A DNA stretch of 14,669 nt from Cytophagales bacterium (GTDB lineage: Bacteria; Bacteroidota; Bacteroidia; Cytophagales; Cyclobacteriaceae), in NCBI GenBank assembly GCA_003541895.1, contig DPLR01000672.1, positions 1-14,669 on the forward strand, in the 5' to 3' direction. A program made the position numbers and the translations under genes. This document shows, one piece after another, positions 7,471 to 14,408 of the stretch; positions within the stretch are counted from its first letter, which is position 1; every line of letters starts with the position of its first letter. Below the pieces are notes generated by a model. The model was given only the letters and a program-made list of their open reading frames with translations. It did no database searches and was not told the origin of the DNA.

Positions 7471-7561
7471 AAGCAACATCAATGGCGGGTTATATTCTTA
7501 GAATTATTTCGGTTATTTTTGATTCAAAATTTCAGGCTTTTAAAGATTTTAATTCAATTTG

Positions 7562-8785
7562 ATGAACCGCGTAGTTATAACGGGTATCGGAATTTATTCA
7601 TGCATTGGCAAAAATCTGAGCGAGGTTCGTCATTCTCTTTACACAGGCAAGTCGGGAATCGTACTAGATAATGCCCGTAAGGAAATGGGCTATCGCTCTG
7701 GCCTTACCGGTTTTGTTGAGCCACCTCAACTGAAAGGAGTTTTGGACAGACGCGCACGTGTGATGCTTCCTGAACAAGGTGAATACGCGTATATGTCAAC
7801 GGTTGAGGCATTAGCGGGTGCTGGTATCACTCAGGATTTCCTAAATGAAGTGGAGGTTGGGGTGATCTTTGGGAACGATAGCTCTGCACAGCCAGTAATC
7901 GAAGCAACTGATATTATCCGCGCAAAAAAAGACACGATGTTGGTAGGGTCGGGCTCTGTGTTTCAGGCGCTGAACTCAACGGTCAACATGAACATGGCTA
8001 CTATATTCAAGTTGAAGGGAATCAATTTTAGTGTAAGTGCAGCGTGTGCTAGTGGTTCTCATTCCATCGGGCTCGGTTATTTTCTGATCAAGCATGGAAT
8101 GCAAAGTTGCATTGTGTGCGGGGGCGCTCAAGAAACAAATGTGTATTCCATGGGCAACTTTGATGCGTTGAGTGCATTTTCTATTCGTGAAAGTGAACCC
8201 ACCAAAGCTTCTCGCCCGTTCGATAAAAACCGCGATGGCTTGGTACCCAGTGGTGGTGCCGCAACCGTGATTTTAGAAAGCCTTGACGCAGCCAAAAAAC
8301 GAGGGGCAAAAATATTAGGCGAGGTCATTGGCTACGGATTCTCTTCGAATGGCGAGCACATCTCCAACCCAACGGTAGATGGCCCTGCACGCTCTTTAAA
8401 AATGAGTTTGAAAGATGCGGGAATAATGGCTAACGAAATTGATTATATCAATGCCCACGCAACCTCCACACCCGCTGGCGATGCGAGTGAGGCACGAGCC
8501 ATTGCCGAAGTATTTAGCGAAGCAAAAACGCCTGTCAGTTCAACGAAATCGATGACGGGTCACGAATGCTGGATGGCTGGAGCAAGTGAAATAGTTTATT
8601 CCTTATTGATGATGCAGGATTCGTTCATCGCACCCAACATCAATTTTGAAACGCCAGATGACGATTCTTCCAAACTGAATATTGTCAGTAAAACGATGAA
8701 TAAAAATATTGATGTATTTTTGTCGAATTCATTTGGTTTTGGTGGTACAAATTCATCATTGATTGTTAAAAAATATTCTAATTAA
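7562..8785 (+). CDS. Beta-ketoacyl-ACP synthase, FabB-like
   Basis: Condensing enzyme that extends an acyl-ACP with malonyl-ACP; 407 residues from the ATG at 7562 (an adjacent TTG at 7559 is also in frame). The thiolase-fold active site is complete: Cys162 in VSAACASGSHS, His299 in INAHATSTPAGD, Lys329 and His334 in TKSMTGHECW, with the C-terminal FGFGGTNSS loop. These positions are almost the same as E. coli FabB (163, 298, 328, 333; 406 residues), so the class I ketosynthase fold is well supported. After His334 the usual LGAAG stretch is replaced by ECWMAGASE, an odd feature for the family. It is the first gene of the compact operon, 3 nt before an ACP gene. In APE/flexirubin-type pathways such ketosynthases build the conjugated chain. 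Housekeeping fatty acid synthesis is an alternative, but the neighbours argue against it. Confidence 0.93.
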   Translation: MNRVVITGIGIYSCIGKNLSEVRHSLYTGKSGIVLDNARKEMGYRSGLTGFVEPPQLKGVLDRRARVMLPEQGEYAYMSTVEALAGAGITQDFLNEVEVGVIFGNDSSAQPVIEATDIIRAKKDTMLVGSGSVFQALNSTVNMNMATIFKLKGINFSVSAACASGSHSIGLGYFLIKHGMQSCIVCGGAQETNVYSMGNFDALSAFSIRESEPTKASRPFDKNRDGLVPSGGAATVILESLDAAKKRGAKILGEVIGYGFSSNGEHISNPTVDGPARSLKMSLKDAGIMANEIDYINAHATSTPAGDASEARAIAEVFSEAKTPVSSTKSMTGHECWMAGASEIVYSLLMMQDSFIAPNINFETPDDDSSKLNIVSKTMNKNIDVFLSNSFGFGGTNSSLIVKKYSN

Positions 8786-8788
8786 ACT

Positions 8789-9046
8789 ATGCAGTACGCG
8801 GAAATCGTAAGTAAGATCAATACTTTTTTGGTTGATGAATTTGAAGTGGCTCAAGACAAAATTGTACCTGATGCCAATGTGAAAGAAACCCTTCAATTGG
8901 ATAGCTTAGATTACATCGACTTGGTTGTAGTCATTGAAAGTAATTTTGGATTCAAGGTCAAGCCTGAAGATTTTGTTACGATCATCACCTTTCAAAATTT
9001 TTACGATTACGTGGCCAATCGATTGGCCGAGAAAGTAAATGCCTAA
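8789..9046 (+). CDS. Acyl carrier protein (first of two)
   Basis: An 85-residue carrier protein. The phosphopantetheine attachment site is Ser39 in LQLDSLDYIDLVV, the standard DSL motif at the start of helix 2, and the product is acidic like other ACPs. It holds the growing chain as a thioester for the ketosynthases and dehydratase encoded around it. It starts 3 nt after the ketosynthase stop and ends 3 nt before the acyltransferase start, so translation is probably coupled. Its sequence differs clearly from the second ACP at 14409, suggesting separate jobs such as starter and extender carrying. A 4'-phosphopantetheinyl transferase is not in the window. Confidence 0.93.
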   Translation: MQYAEIVSKINTFLVDEFEVAQDKIVPDANVKETLQLDSLDYIDLVVVIESNFGFKVKPEDFVTIITFQNFYDYVANRLAEKVNA

Positions 9047-9049
9047 TGC

Positions 9050-9937
9050 ATGTCCCAGTGGGAAGGTAAGTCGCGCGGAAATAAATTAGGATATCAGATT
9101 TTTGTTTTTGTTTGCGATAAGCTTGGAGCGCAGGCAGCTTATTTTTTATTGCGGTTTGTGTCGTTTTATTTTTTCCTCTTCTCGCCATCTTCTACTCGTC
9201 AAATCTATCTTTACTTCAGAAAAAGACACAAGTTCACTCGCTTGAAATCTGTTGTTAATGTTTACAAAAATTATTTTGTTTTTGGGCAGACCTTAATTGA
9301 CAAAGTGATTTTACTTGGCGGATTAAAAAACAAATTCACCTACCATTTCGATGGTGTCGAAAACCTACAAGAAATTGTGGGCTTGGGAAAAGGTGGAATT
9401 TTATTGAGTGGGCACGTAGGCAACTGGGAAATTGCCAGTCACTTGCTAAAGAAGTTGAATACAAAAGTGAACGTGGTCATGTTTGATGGCGAGCACCAGC
9501 GCATCAAAAATTATCTCAATGAAGTAACGGGCAGCAAGTCGTTTAATATCATTATCATTCGCGATGATATTTCTCATGTCTATGAGATAGGCCACGCATT
9601 GAATCGCAATGAATTGGTGTGCATCCATGCTGACCGATTTGTGAACACGGCCAAGACGATCATCCGACCTTTTCTTGGCTCGCCAGCCAAGTTTCCTCTT
9701 GGACCTTTTTCCATTGCTTCTACATTTAATGTACCGGTGTCATTCGTATATGCTTTTAAGGAGAGCACAACCCATTACCATTTATTTGGAAGCAAGGTGA
9801 TGCTGCGCGAGGAACAAACTCCAAAGCGCGAATATGCCGAGCAATTGGCTGATCGTTTTATTAAAAGTTTTGAAGAAAAAGTTAGCCGCTATCCGGAGCA
9901 ATGGTTCAATTACTATAACTTTTGGGAGTTAAACTGA
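9050..9937 (+). CDS. LpxL/HtrB-family acyltransferase
   Basis: A 295-residue inner-membrane-associated acyltransferase. A hydrophobic N-terminal stretch (about residues 28-45, AYFLLRFVSFYFFLFS) is followed by the family catalytic HX4E motif in SGHVGNWEIASHLL (His122, Glu127) and a second conserved block, CIHADRF. Members of this family move an acyl chain from ACP to a hydroxyl, classically of lipid A. The location between ACP and dehydratase genes suggests instead that it attaches the pathway's finished chain to a lipid or sugar acceptor, as proposed for the acyltransferases of aryl-polyene clusters. Its stop overlaps the next start by one base (TGATG). The substrate is inferred; the family is clear. 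Confidence 0.88.
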   Translation: MSQWEGKSRGNKLGYQIFVFVCDKLGAQAAYFLLRFVSFYFFLFSPSSTRQIYLYFRKRHKFTRLKSVVNVYKNYFVFGQTLIDKVILLGGLKNKFTYHFDGVENLQEIVGLGKGGILLSGHVGNWEIASHLLKKLNTKVNVVMFDGEHQRIKNYLNEVTGSKSFNIIIIRDDISHVYEIGHALNRNELVCIHADRFVNTAKTIIRPFLGSPAKFPLGPFSIASTFNVPVSFVYAFKESTTHYHLFGSKVMLREEQTPKREYAEQLADRFIKSFEEKVSRYPEQWFNYYNFWELN

Positions 9938-10356
9938 TGCTTGTATCGAAAAACGATATTACTAGCTATATCCCTCAACAGTCTCCGTTTGTGATGATCG
10001 ATCAACTGATTGAAGCCGACATCAACCATGCGAAAAGTGAGTTCACAATTGAATCGAAAAATCCATTGCTGGAGGATCATTTTTTTTCTGAATCTGGCAT
10101 GATCGAAAACATGGCGCAAACAGCTGCAGCACAGGTTGGTTATTTTGCCAAGAAACAAAATATTCCAGTGCCGATCGGTTATATTGCAAGTGTAAAAGAC
10201 ATTCGCATTTTTAACCGACCAAAAGTGGGAGATACCCTGACAACGATCATTCGGGTTACCAACCAAGTGATGGACGTTACTTTGTGCGCTGGTGAAGTTT
10301 GGCTAAGAAATGAGTTGTTGTGTACCTGTGAACTGAGAATATTTATTAAGAAATAA
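9937..10356 (+). CDS. Hot-dog 3-hydroxyacyl-ACP dehydratase, FabZ/ApeI-ApeP-like
   Basis: A 139-residue single hot-dog protein starting at the ATG that overlaps the previous stop. The opening YIPQQSPFVMID matches the FabZ-type 'P.R.PFLLVD' strand. The catalytic pair would be His48 (LLEDHFFSES) and Glu57 (GMIENMAQTAAAQVGY). It would remove water from 3-hydroxyacyl-ACP to give trans-2-enoyl-ACP, and the double bonds would stay because no enoyl reductase is encoded here. The His-to-Glu spacing is 9 residues against 14 in E. coli FabZ, so the HFPGxP loop is shortened and its Gly/Pro are replaced. That fits a specialised dehydratase of the polyene pathway better than housekeeping FabZ. The closing strand is LCTCELRIFIKK. 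Confidence 0.85.
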   Translation: MLVSKNDITSYIPQQSPFVMIDQLIEADINHAKSEFTIESKNPLLEDHFFSESGMIENMAQTAAAQVGYFAKKQNIPVPIGYIASVKDIRIFNRPKVGDTLTTIIRVTNQVMDVTLCAGEVWLRNELLCTCELRIFIKK

Positions 10357-10362
10357 CCGCAA

Positions 10363-10998
10363 ATGCCTGCGATGAAACTGAAGATTGTTGTTATTCTATG
10401 TTTGCTAAGCACTACCGAAAATTTTTCTCAAAGTGCGAAAGATGTTTTTGATCCAAACGTGCCGATTACCTGGCTTGGAATTGATTTTACGGGAGCCGTA
10501 TTCAATGGAGATCGTGAAAAACTTGGATCGGAAGCTGACATGAAGAATTTGATGTCATCGCTCAACCGGTTGACGATGAACGAAAGAGATAAATTTAATT
10601 TTGGAGCCATGCTCCAGAAAAATAAAATTGATTATAGTATCGATGTAGCTATTGGTCACAATGAGAAAATGGATTTTTCTAATGGGTACAGCGATAAACT
10701 CGGCCACATTTTGCACGAACAAGATATTGATGCCATTGTCCGGGATTATGATTATGGCGATTTGAAAGGCGTAGGGCTCATATTTAATGTTGAGACACTC
10801 AGTAAATTCAACGAAGAAGCCTTTGTGTGGATCACCTTTATTGACATTGAGCACAAGCAAATTATTTTTACGGAACGCATGATGGGCAAACCTGCAGGGT
10901 TTGGGCTACGAAACTATTGGGCGGGTGCTCTTTATAAAATAATGAAAAGTGTGGGTGTCAAAGATTTTGATCGATGGAAAAGAAAATACAATCACTAA
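10363..10998 (+). CDS. Secreted protein of unknown function in the polyene operon
   Basis: A 211-residue product (202 if the second ATG, at 10372, is used). The N-terminus MKLKIVVILCLLSTTENFSQ looks like a Sec signal peptide with cleavage near FSQ-SAKD. The mature part is not hydrophobic and contains ITWLGIDFTGAVFNGD near its start, an acidic central block (DAIVRDYDYGD), and a C-terminal YWAGALYKIMKS segment. I do not recognise the family. It begins 6 nt after the dehydratase and ends 7 nt before the thioesterase, so it is embedded in the operon. An envelope role such as carrying or placing the hydrophobic product is plausible but is inference only. It has no lipobox and no predicted transmembrane segment beyond the signal. 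Confidence 0.8.
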   Translation: MPAMKLKIVVILCLLSTTENFSQSAKDVFDPNVPITWLGIDFTGAVFNGDREKLGSEADMKNLMSSLNRLTMNERDKFNFGAMLQKNKIDYSIDVAIGHNEKMDFSNGYSDKLGHILHEQDIDAIVRDYDYGDLKGVGLIFNVETLSKFNEEAFVWITFIDIEHKQIIFTERMMGKPAGFGLRNYWAGALYKIMKSVGVKDFDRWKRKYNH

Positions 10999-11005
10999 TT
11001 TCTAA

Positions 11006-11434
11006 TTGCACACTGTGTTAACCCACCAAACGGAAGTTCTTGTTCGATTTAATGAAGCTGATCCATTGGGCATTGTTTGGCACGGTCATTACATTCGGTA
11101 TTTTGAAGATGGAAGAGAAGGCTTCGGAAAACGCTATGGTATTTCATACCTCGACTTCTATAAAAATGGGTTAGCGGTTCCAATAGTTTCGGTTCACTGC
11201 GATTATAAGAAACCTTTGCGTTACGGACAGTCGGTAATAGTAGAGACCACTTACATTGATTCACACGCAGCAAAATTAAAATTCGATTACAAAATTTTTC
11301 AAGGCAATTCAAAAGAGTTGGTAGCCGTTGGCACAACCACACAGGTTTTTGTCGATGTAAAAAATTTTCAACTGCAGCTCACTGTTCCTGATTTTTTTAT
11401 GGATTGGAAAAAGGAGGTAGGTTTTGCGAAATGA
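11006..11434 (+). CDS. 4HBT-type acyl thioesterase (hot-dog fold)
   Basis: A 142-residue hot-dog thioesterase. The active-site region RFNEADPLGIVWHGHYIRYFEDGREGF matches the 4-hydroxybenzoyl-CoA thioesterase signature, with Asp in EADPLG as the expected catalytic residue and the conserved H/Y and YFE..R following. It would release or proofread acyl thioesters on ACP or CoA. An in-frame TAA lies directly upstream (11003-11005) and no ATG precedes the domain, so translation must start at TTG 11006 or GTG 11015. The 3' end overlaps the following ketosynthase by 4 nt (ATGA). Such thioesterases are common members of aryl-polyene clusters; the actual substrate is not determined by the sequence. Confidence 0.85.
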   Translation: MHTVLTHQTEVLVRFNEADPLGIVWHGHYIRYFEDGREGFGKRYGISYLDFYKNGLAVPIVSVHCDYKKPLRYGQSVIVETTYIDSHAAKLKFDYKIFQGNSKELVAVGTTTQVFVDVKNFQLQLTVPDFFMDWKKEVGFAK

Positions 11435-12534
11435 AAAAAATATCCTTCATATCCGATTCAGTCATTTCTCCTTTGGGTTTTTCAAGCAAGGAAAATTTCG
11501 ATTCCGTTCAGCGAATGAAATCCGGAATCCGCAAAATCAAAAATGCTCGCTTGAGCGAAAATGAATTTGCGGGTTCAAGCATTGAATCTCTTGGCAAAGG
11601 TGATCAGGTATCGCGATTTGAAAATCTTTCGGTGCTATCGATTAAAGATGCAATAGCAAAATGCCCGATTGAAATTGACTATCAGAAAACCGTTTTTGTC
11701 TTAGCCACCACCAAAGGAAATATTGAGTTAGCAGATCAGCCTAACCTAAAGCCATCCGTGCTTGATCTTCATTCATCGGCCTTAAGGGTTGCACAATTTT
11801 TTGGATTTAAAAAAAGTTATGTGGTATCGAATGCGTGTACTTCAGGAGTAATGGCATTGATCACCGCTAAGCGCTTGCTAAACGCAGGAACTTTTGAGCA
11901 TGCTATTGTTACAGGCACCGATGCGTTGAGCAGTTTTATTATTTCAGGCTTCGAAAGTCTGCATGCACTCAGCGATGAACCGTGCAAACCATTTGATGTC
12001 AATCGAAAAGGATTGAATCTAGGGGAAGCATCCGCCACTGTAATTTTAAGTTCTAAACACTCAGGCAGCAGCGTTCTTCTCGGTGACGGTTCAGCAAATG
12101 ATGCCAATCATATTTCTGCGCCCTCACGAACAGGAGATGAATTGGCTTGGGCAATTAACTTAGCTTTACGCGATTCAAAAATAGATCGGAGTAAAATCGA
12201 TTTTATATCAGCCCATGGTACAGCTACATCCTACAACGATGAAATGGAGTCAAAGGCGTTTGCCAAAGCTGAAGTAAATCATATTCCATTAAACAGTATG
12301 AAAGGATATTTTGGTCATACGCTTGGAGCTGCGGGTCTGGTTGAAGTGGTCATGGGTTTGCATTCGCTCAAAGAGAATGAGTTGATCGCAACCAAAGGGT
12401 TTTCACAATTGGGTGTTTCATCTCCATTGAATGTAATCGGTATGAAGGAGAAACGCCCACTCACTATTTTTTTAAAAACGGCATCAGGCTTTGGCGGATG
12501 CAATGCCGCAGTTGTTATTCAAAAAAGTAATTGA
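11431..12534 (+). CDS. Second beta-ketoacyl-ACP synthase
   Basis: A 367-residue condensing enzyme starting at the ATG that overlaps the thioesterase stop. An AGGAGG lies at 11412-11417 inside the thioesterase gene; at 13 nt its spacing is rather long for a ribosome binding site, yet it is notable in a phylum that rarely uses one. The catalytic set is complete: Cys136 in SNACTSGVMAL, His262 in SAHGTATSYND, Lys291 and His296 in NSMKGYFGHTLGAAG. The enzyme is therefore an active-looking ketosynthase, not a chain length factor. The distance from Cys to His is 126 residues, about 9 fewer than FabB, and the protein is shorter overall, so it is not a recent duplicate of the gene at 7562. It probably performs a different condensation in the same pathway. 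Confidence 0.92.
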   Translation: MKKISFISDSVISPLGFSSKENFDSVQRMKSGIRKIKNARLSENEFAGSSIESLGKGDQVSRFENLSVLSIKDAIAKCPIEIDYQKTVFVLATTKGNIELADQPNLKPSVLDLHSSALRVAQFFGFKKSYVVSNACTSGVMALITAKRLLNAGTFEHAIVTGTDALSSFIISGFESLHALSDEPCKPFDVNRKGLNLGEASATVILSSKHSGSSVLLGDGSANDANHISAPSRTGDELAWAINLALRDSKIDRSKIDFISAHGTATSYNDEMESKAFAKAEVNHIPLNSMKGYFGHTLGAAGLVEVVMGLHSLKENELIATKGFSQLGVSSPLNVIGMKEKRPLTIFLKTASGFGGCNAAVVIQKSN

Positions 12535-12549
12535 TTAATTATTTTCATA

Positions 12550-13797
12550 ATGGATATAAAAGAAGTTGACGTTTTAGTGATCGGAGCAGGACCCGCTGGT
12601 AGTGTAGCTGCTGCAGTTGTGCATCAAGCCGGCTTCAGCCTTCAGGTCGTGGAGAAAGAAAAATTTCCCCGCTTTGTGATTGGCGAAAGTTTGCTACCCC
12701 GCTGCATGGATGTTTTGGATGACTGTGGTTTTTTGCCGGCTTTGAAAAAGAAAAACTTTCAGGAAAAATTTGGAGCGAAGTTCATCAAGAATGGAATGGT
12801 AGCTGATTTCAATTTCTCCGATCAATTCACAGAAGGCTGGAGCTGGACATGGCAAGTCACCCGCGCTGACTTCGATCAAACGTTGATCACCGATGTACAA
12901 GAACGAGGCGTACCTGTAGATTTTCAGACTACAGTAATGCGCATTGAATTTATGGATGATGAATCTTCCATCACCACGGTAAAAGACTTTCAAGGCAATG
13001 AAAAGAAAATCAAAGCCCGGTTCATCATTGATGCCAGTGGATATGGACGTGTTATTCCGAGACTTTTTAATTTAGAAAAACCATCCGTGCTTGATTCGCG
13101 AAAAGCAATTTTTGCGCATGTCACAGATCGTAACCGAAATTCGTTCGATGAGCCAAATCGAATCATCATTGTAACGTATGCACCTGGTACATGGGTTTGG
13201 ATCATTCCTTTTTCGTCAGGACATACTTCGTTGGGGTTTGTTGGCAGTTTTGATTTCTTTAATTCGATGCAAGGAAATGAGGCTGACAAATTCGCGGCCT
13301 TAATTCAAGGGAACGACTATTTGAAAAATCGTTTTAGCGATGCCGAATATATTTTTGAACCACGTAAATTAGAATCATGGTCGGTTACTACTGATAAGTT
13401 TTATGGAAATGGTTTTGTGTTAACGGGCAACGTAACAGAATTTCTTGACCCGGTTTTTTCCTCGGGTGTAATGTTTGCAACAGTATCCAGTCATCTGGCA
13501 AGTAAATTAGTGGTCAAGAAACTGAAAGGCGAAATAGTAGATTGGGAAATGGAGTACATGAAGGTTGTGCGACAAGGCGTTGATACGTTCAGAACCTATG
13601 TTACTGCTTGGTACGATGGAACACTCGATTCTATTTTCTTTGTGCCCAATAAAGTAAAATCGATTGAAAGGCAAATCTGTTCCGTGTTGGCGGGCTATGT
13701 TTGGGATGAGCGAAATCCTTTTGTAAAAAATCACTCCACGGAAATCAAGAAGCTTGCGGCATTGATAGAAAGTCATAAGGTAACAGCAGATCAATAA
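12550..13797 (+). CDS. FAD-dependent halogenase-like oxidoreductase
   Basis: A 415-residue flavoprotein. The N-terminal FAD-binding motif is VLVIGAGPAGSVAA (Gly12-Gly17), followed by FPRFVIGESLLP as in tryptophan-halogenase and geranylgeranyl-reductase relatives. The stretch QVTRADFDQTLI matches the family's substrate-domain signature. Residues 215-220 read WVWIIP, the WxWxIP motif regarded as typical of flavin-dependent halogenases. The second FAD motif is GNVTEFLDPVFSSGV (Asp300-Pro301). A carrier-bound aryl or polyene chlorination would fit, because chlorinated flexirubins are known. A hydroxylase or other oxidoreductase of the same superfamily is the main alternative, since I cannot firmly place the catalytic lysine by eye (a Lys-Phe-Gly-Ala-Lys segment lies in the expected region). 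It starts 15 nt after the ketosynthase. Confidence 0.85.
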   Translation: MDIKEVDVLVIGAGPAGSVAAAVVHQAGFSLQVVEKEKFPRFVIGESLLPRCMDVLDDCGFLPALKKKNFQEKFGAKFIKNGMVADFNFSDQFTEGWSWTWQVTRADFDQTLITDVQERGVPVDFQTTVMRIEFMDDESSITTVKDFQGNEKKIKARFIIDASGYGRVIPRLFNLEKPSVLDSRKAIFAHVTDRNRNSFDEPNRIIIVTYAPGTWVWIIPFSSGHTSLGFVGSFDFFNSMQGNEADKFAALIQGNDYLKNRFSDAEYIFEPRKLESWSVTTDKFYGNGFVLTGNVTEFLDPVFSSGVMFATVSSHLASKLVVKKLKGEIVDWEMEYMKVVRQGVDTFRTYVTAWYDGTLDSIFFVPNKVKSIERQICSVLAGYVWDERNPFVKNHSTEIKKLAALIESHKVTADQ

Positions 13798-13806
13798 GGA
13801 ATTCTC

Positions 13807-14406
13807 GTGAACTATATTCAAACGTGTTGTAAAATAAAAAACGGAGAAGTGAAGGTGGATGGAAAAATTGTTTTTCAATTTTCTGAAGCTTTACCGATGG
13901 GCATGGATCAACTCTATACGCATTTGAATGTGAGCTATCCGCGGTTTTATAAAATGGATAATCTTTCGAAGCTTGGTTTTTTAGCCAGTGAATTTTTATT
14001 GAACGGCAAGATTTCGATGAACTATCAACCCTATGAAATTTCAACTGTATTATCTAATGCAAGTTCTTCCTTAGATACCGACTTGAGATACATTGAAGCT
14101 TCTAAAAAAGCGCCAAGCCCTGCGTTGTTTGTTTATACCTTGCCCAACATTGTGAACGGAGAGATTAGCATTCGTCATGGGTTCAAGGGCGAGAGTAATT
14201 TTTTTGTAACCCCTGATTTTGATTCAGGTTTTCTTTGTGACTATTGTAATGAATTACTCAAGGAAAAAAGCAAAATTTGTATAGCCGGGTGGATTGAATT
14301 TGGAGATCACTTGAAAGAGGCTTTTGTGTATTTGGTTGGAAAGGAACAGAATGGATTAGCAGTGGATCATACGTCTGAAAATGTATTTAAACTTTATAGT
14401 CTTTAG
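13807..14406 (+). CDS. Short beta-ketoacyl-synthase-like protein without active-site cysteine
   Basis: A 199-residue protein related to the N-terminal half of ketosynthases (Ketoacyl-synt_2 type). Diagnostic stretches are YPRFYKMDNLSKLGFLASEFLL, SSSLDTDLRYIE, and APSPALFVYTLPNIVNGEIS, which lies where an active-site cysteine loop would be but has no Cys. No His or Lys motif of the C-terminal half follows. It is therefore probably catalytically inactive. In aryl-polyene systems a short ketosynthase-like protein (ApeC) partners the ketosynthase as chain length factor, and this gene may play that part; I infer this from memory of the family, not from a search. The start must be GTG 13807, because the same frame is closed by the preceding gene's stop 9 nt upstream and the next in-frame ATG would remove 30 residues. 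Confidence 0.8.
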   Translation: MNYIQTCCKIKNGEVKVDGKIVFQFSEALPMGMDQLYTHLNVSYPRFYKMDNLSKLGFLASEFLLNGKISMNYQPYEISTVLSNASSSLDTDLRYIEASKKAPSPALFVYTLPNIVNGEISIRHGFKGESNFFVTPDFDSGFLCDYCNELLKEKSKICIAGWIEFGDHLKEAFVYLVGKEQNGLAVDHTSENVFKLYSL

Positions 14407-14408
14407 CT

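Larger units (their letters stand above)
7104..7561. other. 458-bp intergenic region with structured repeats
   Basis: No convincing gene is seen on either strand; the open frames here have no protein-like composition or recognisable motif. The region separates the accessory part from the pigment-type operon and must hold the operon promoter. It contains a perfect hairpin at 7154-7178, a run of eight T at 7234-7241, and three copies of a 25-nt hairpin repeat (7245-7269 inverted, 7351-7375, 7442-7466), all listed separately. Confidence 0.8.

Noticed and set aside
7514..7521. TATTTTTG, a match to the Bacteroidota -7 promoter element TAnnTTTG, 40 nt before the first ketosynthase
   Set aside because: No TTG-type -33 element lies at the right distance, and such a match is expected by chance in AT-rich sequence; too weak to list as a promoter.
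7411..7671. 86-codon plus-strand open frame crossing into the first ketosynthase gene
   Set aside because: It covers the hairpin repeat and the start of a well-supported ketosynthase in another frame, and has no protein-like features.
11431..12534. Second ketosynthase considered as an inactive chain length factor
   Set aside because: Cys136, His262, Lys291 and His296 are all present in normal motif context.
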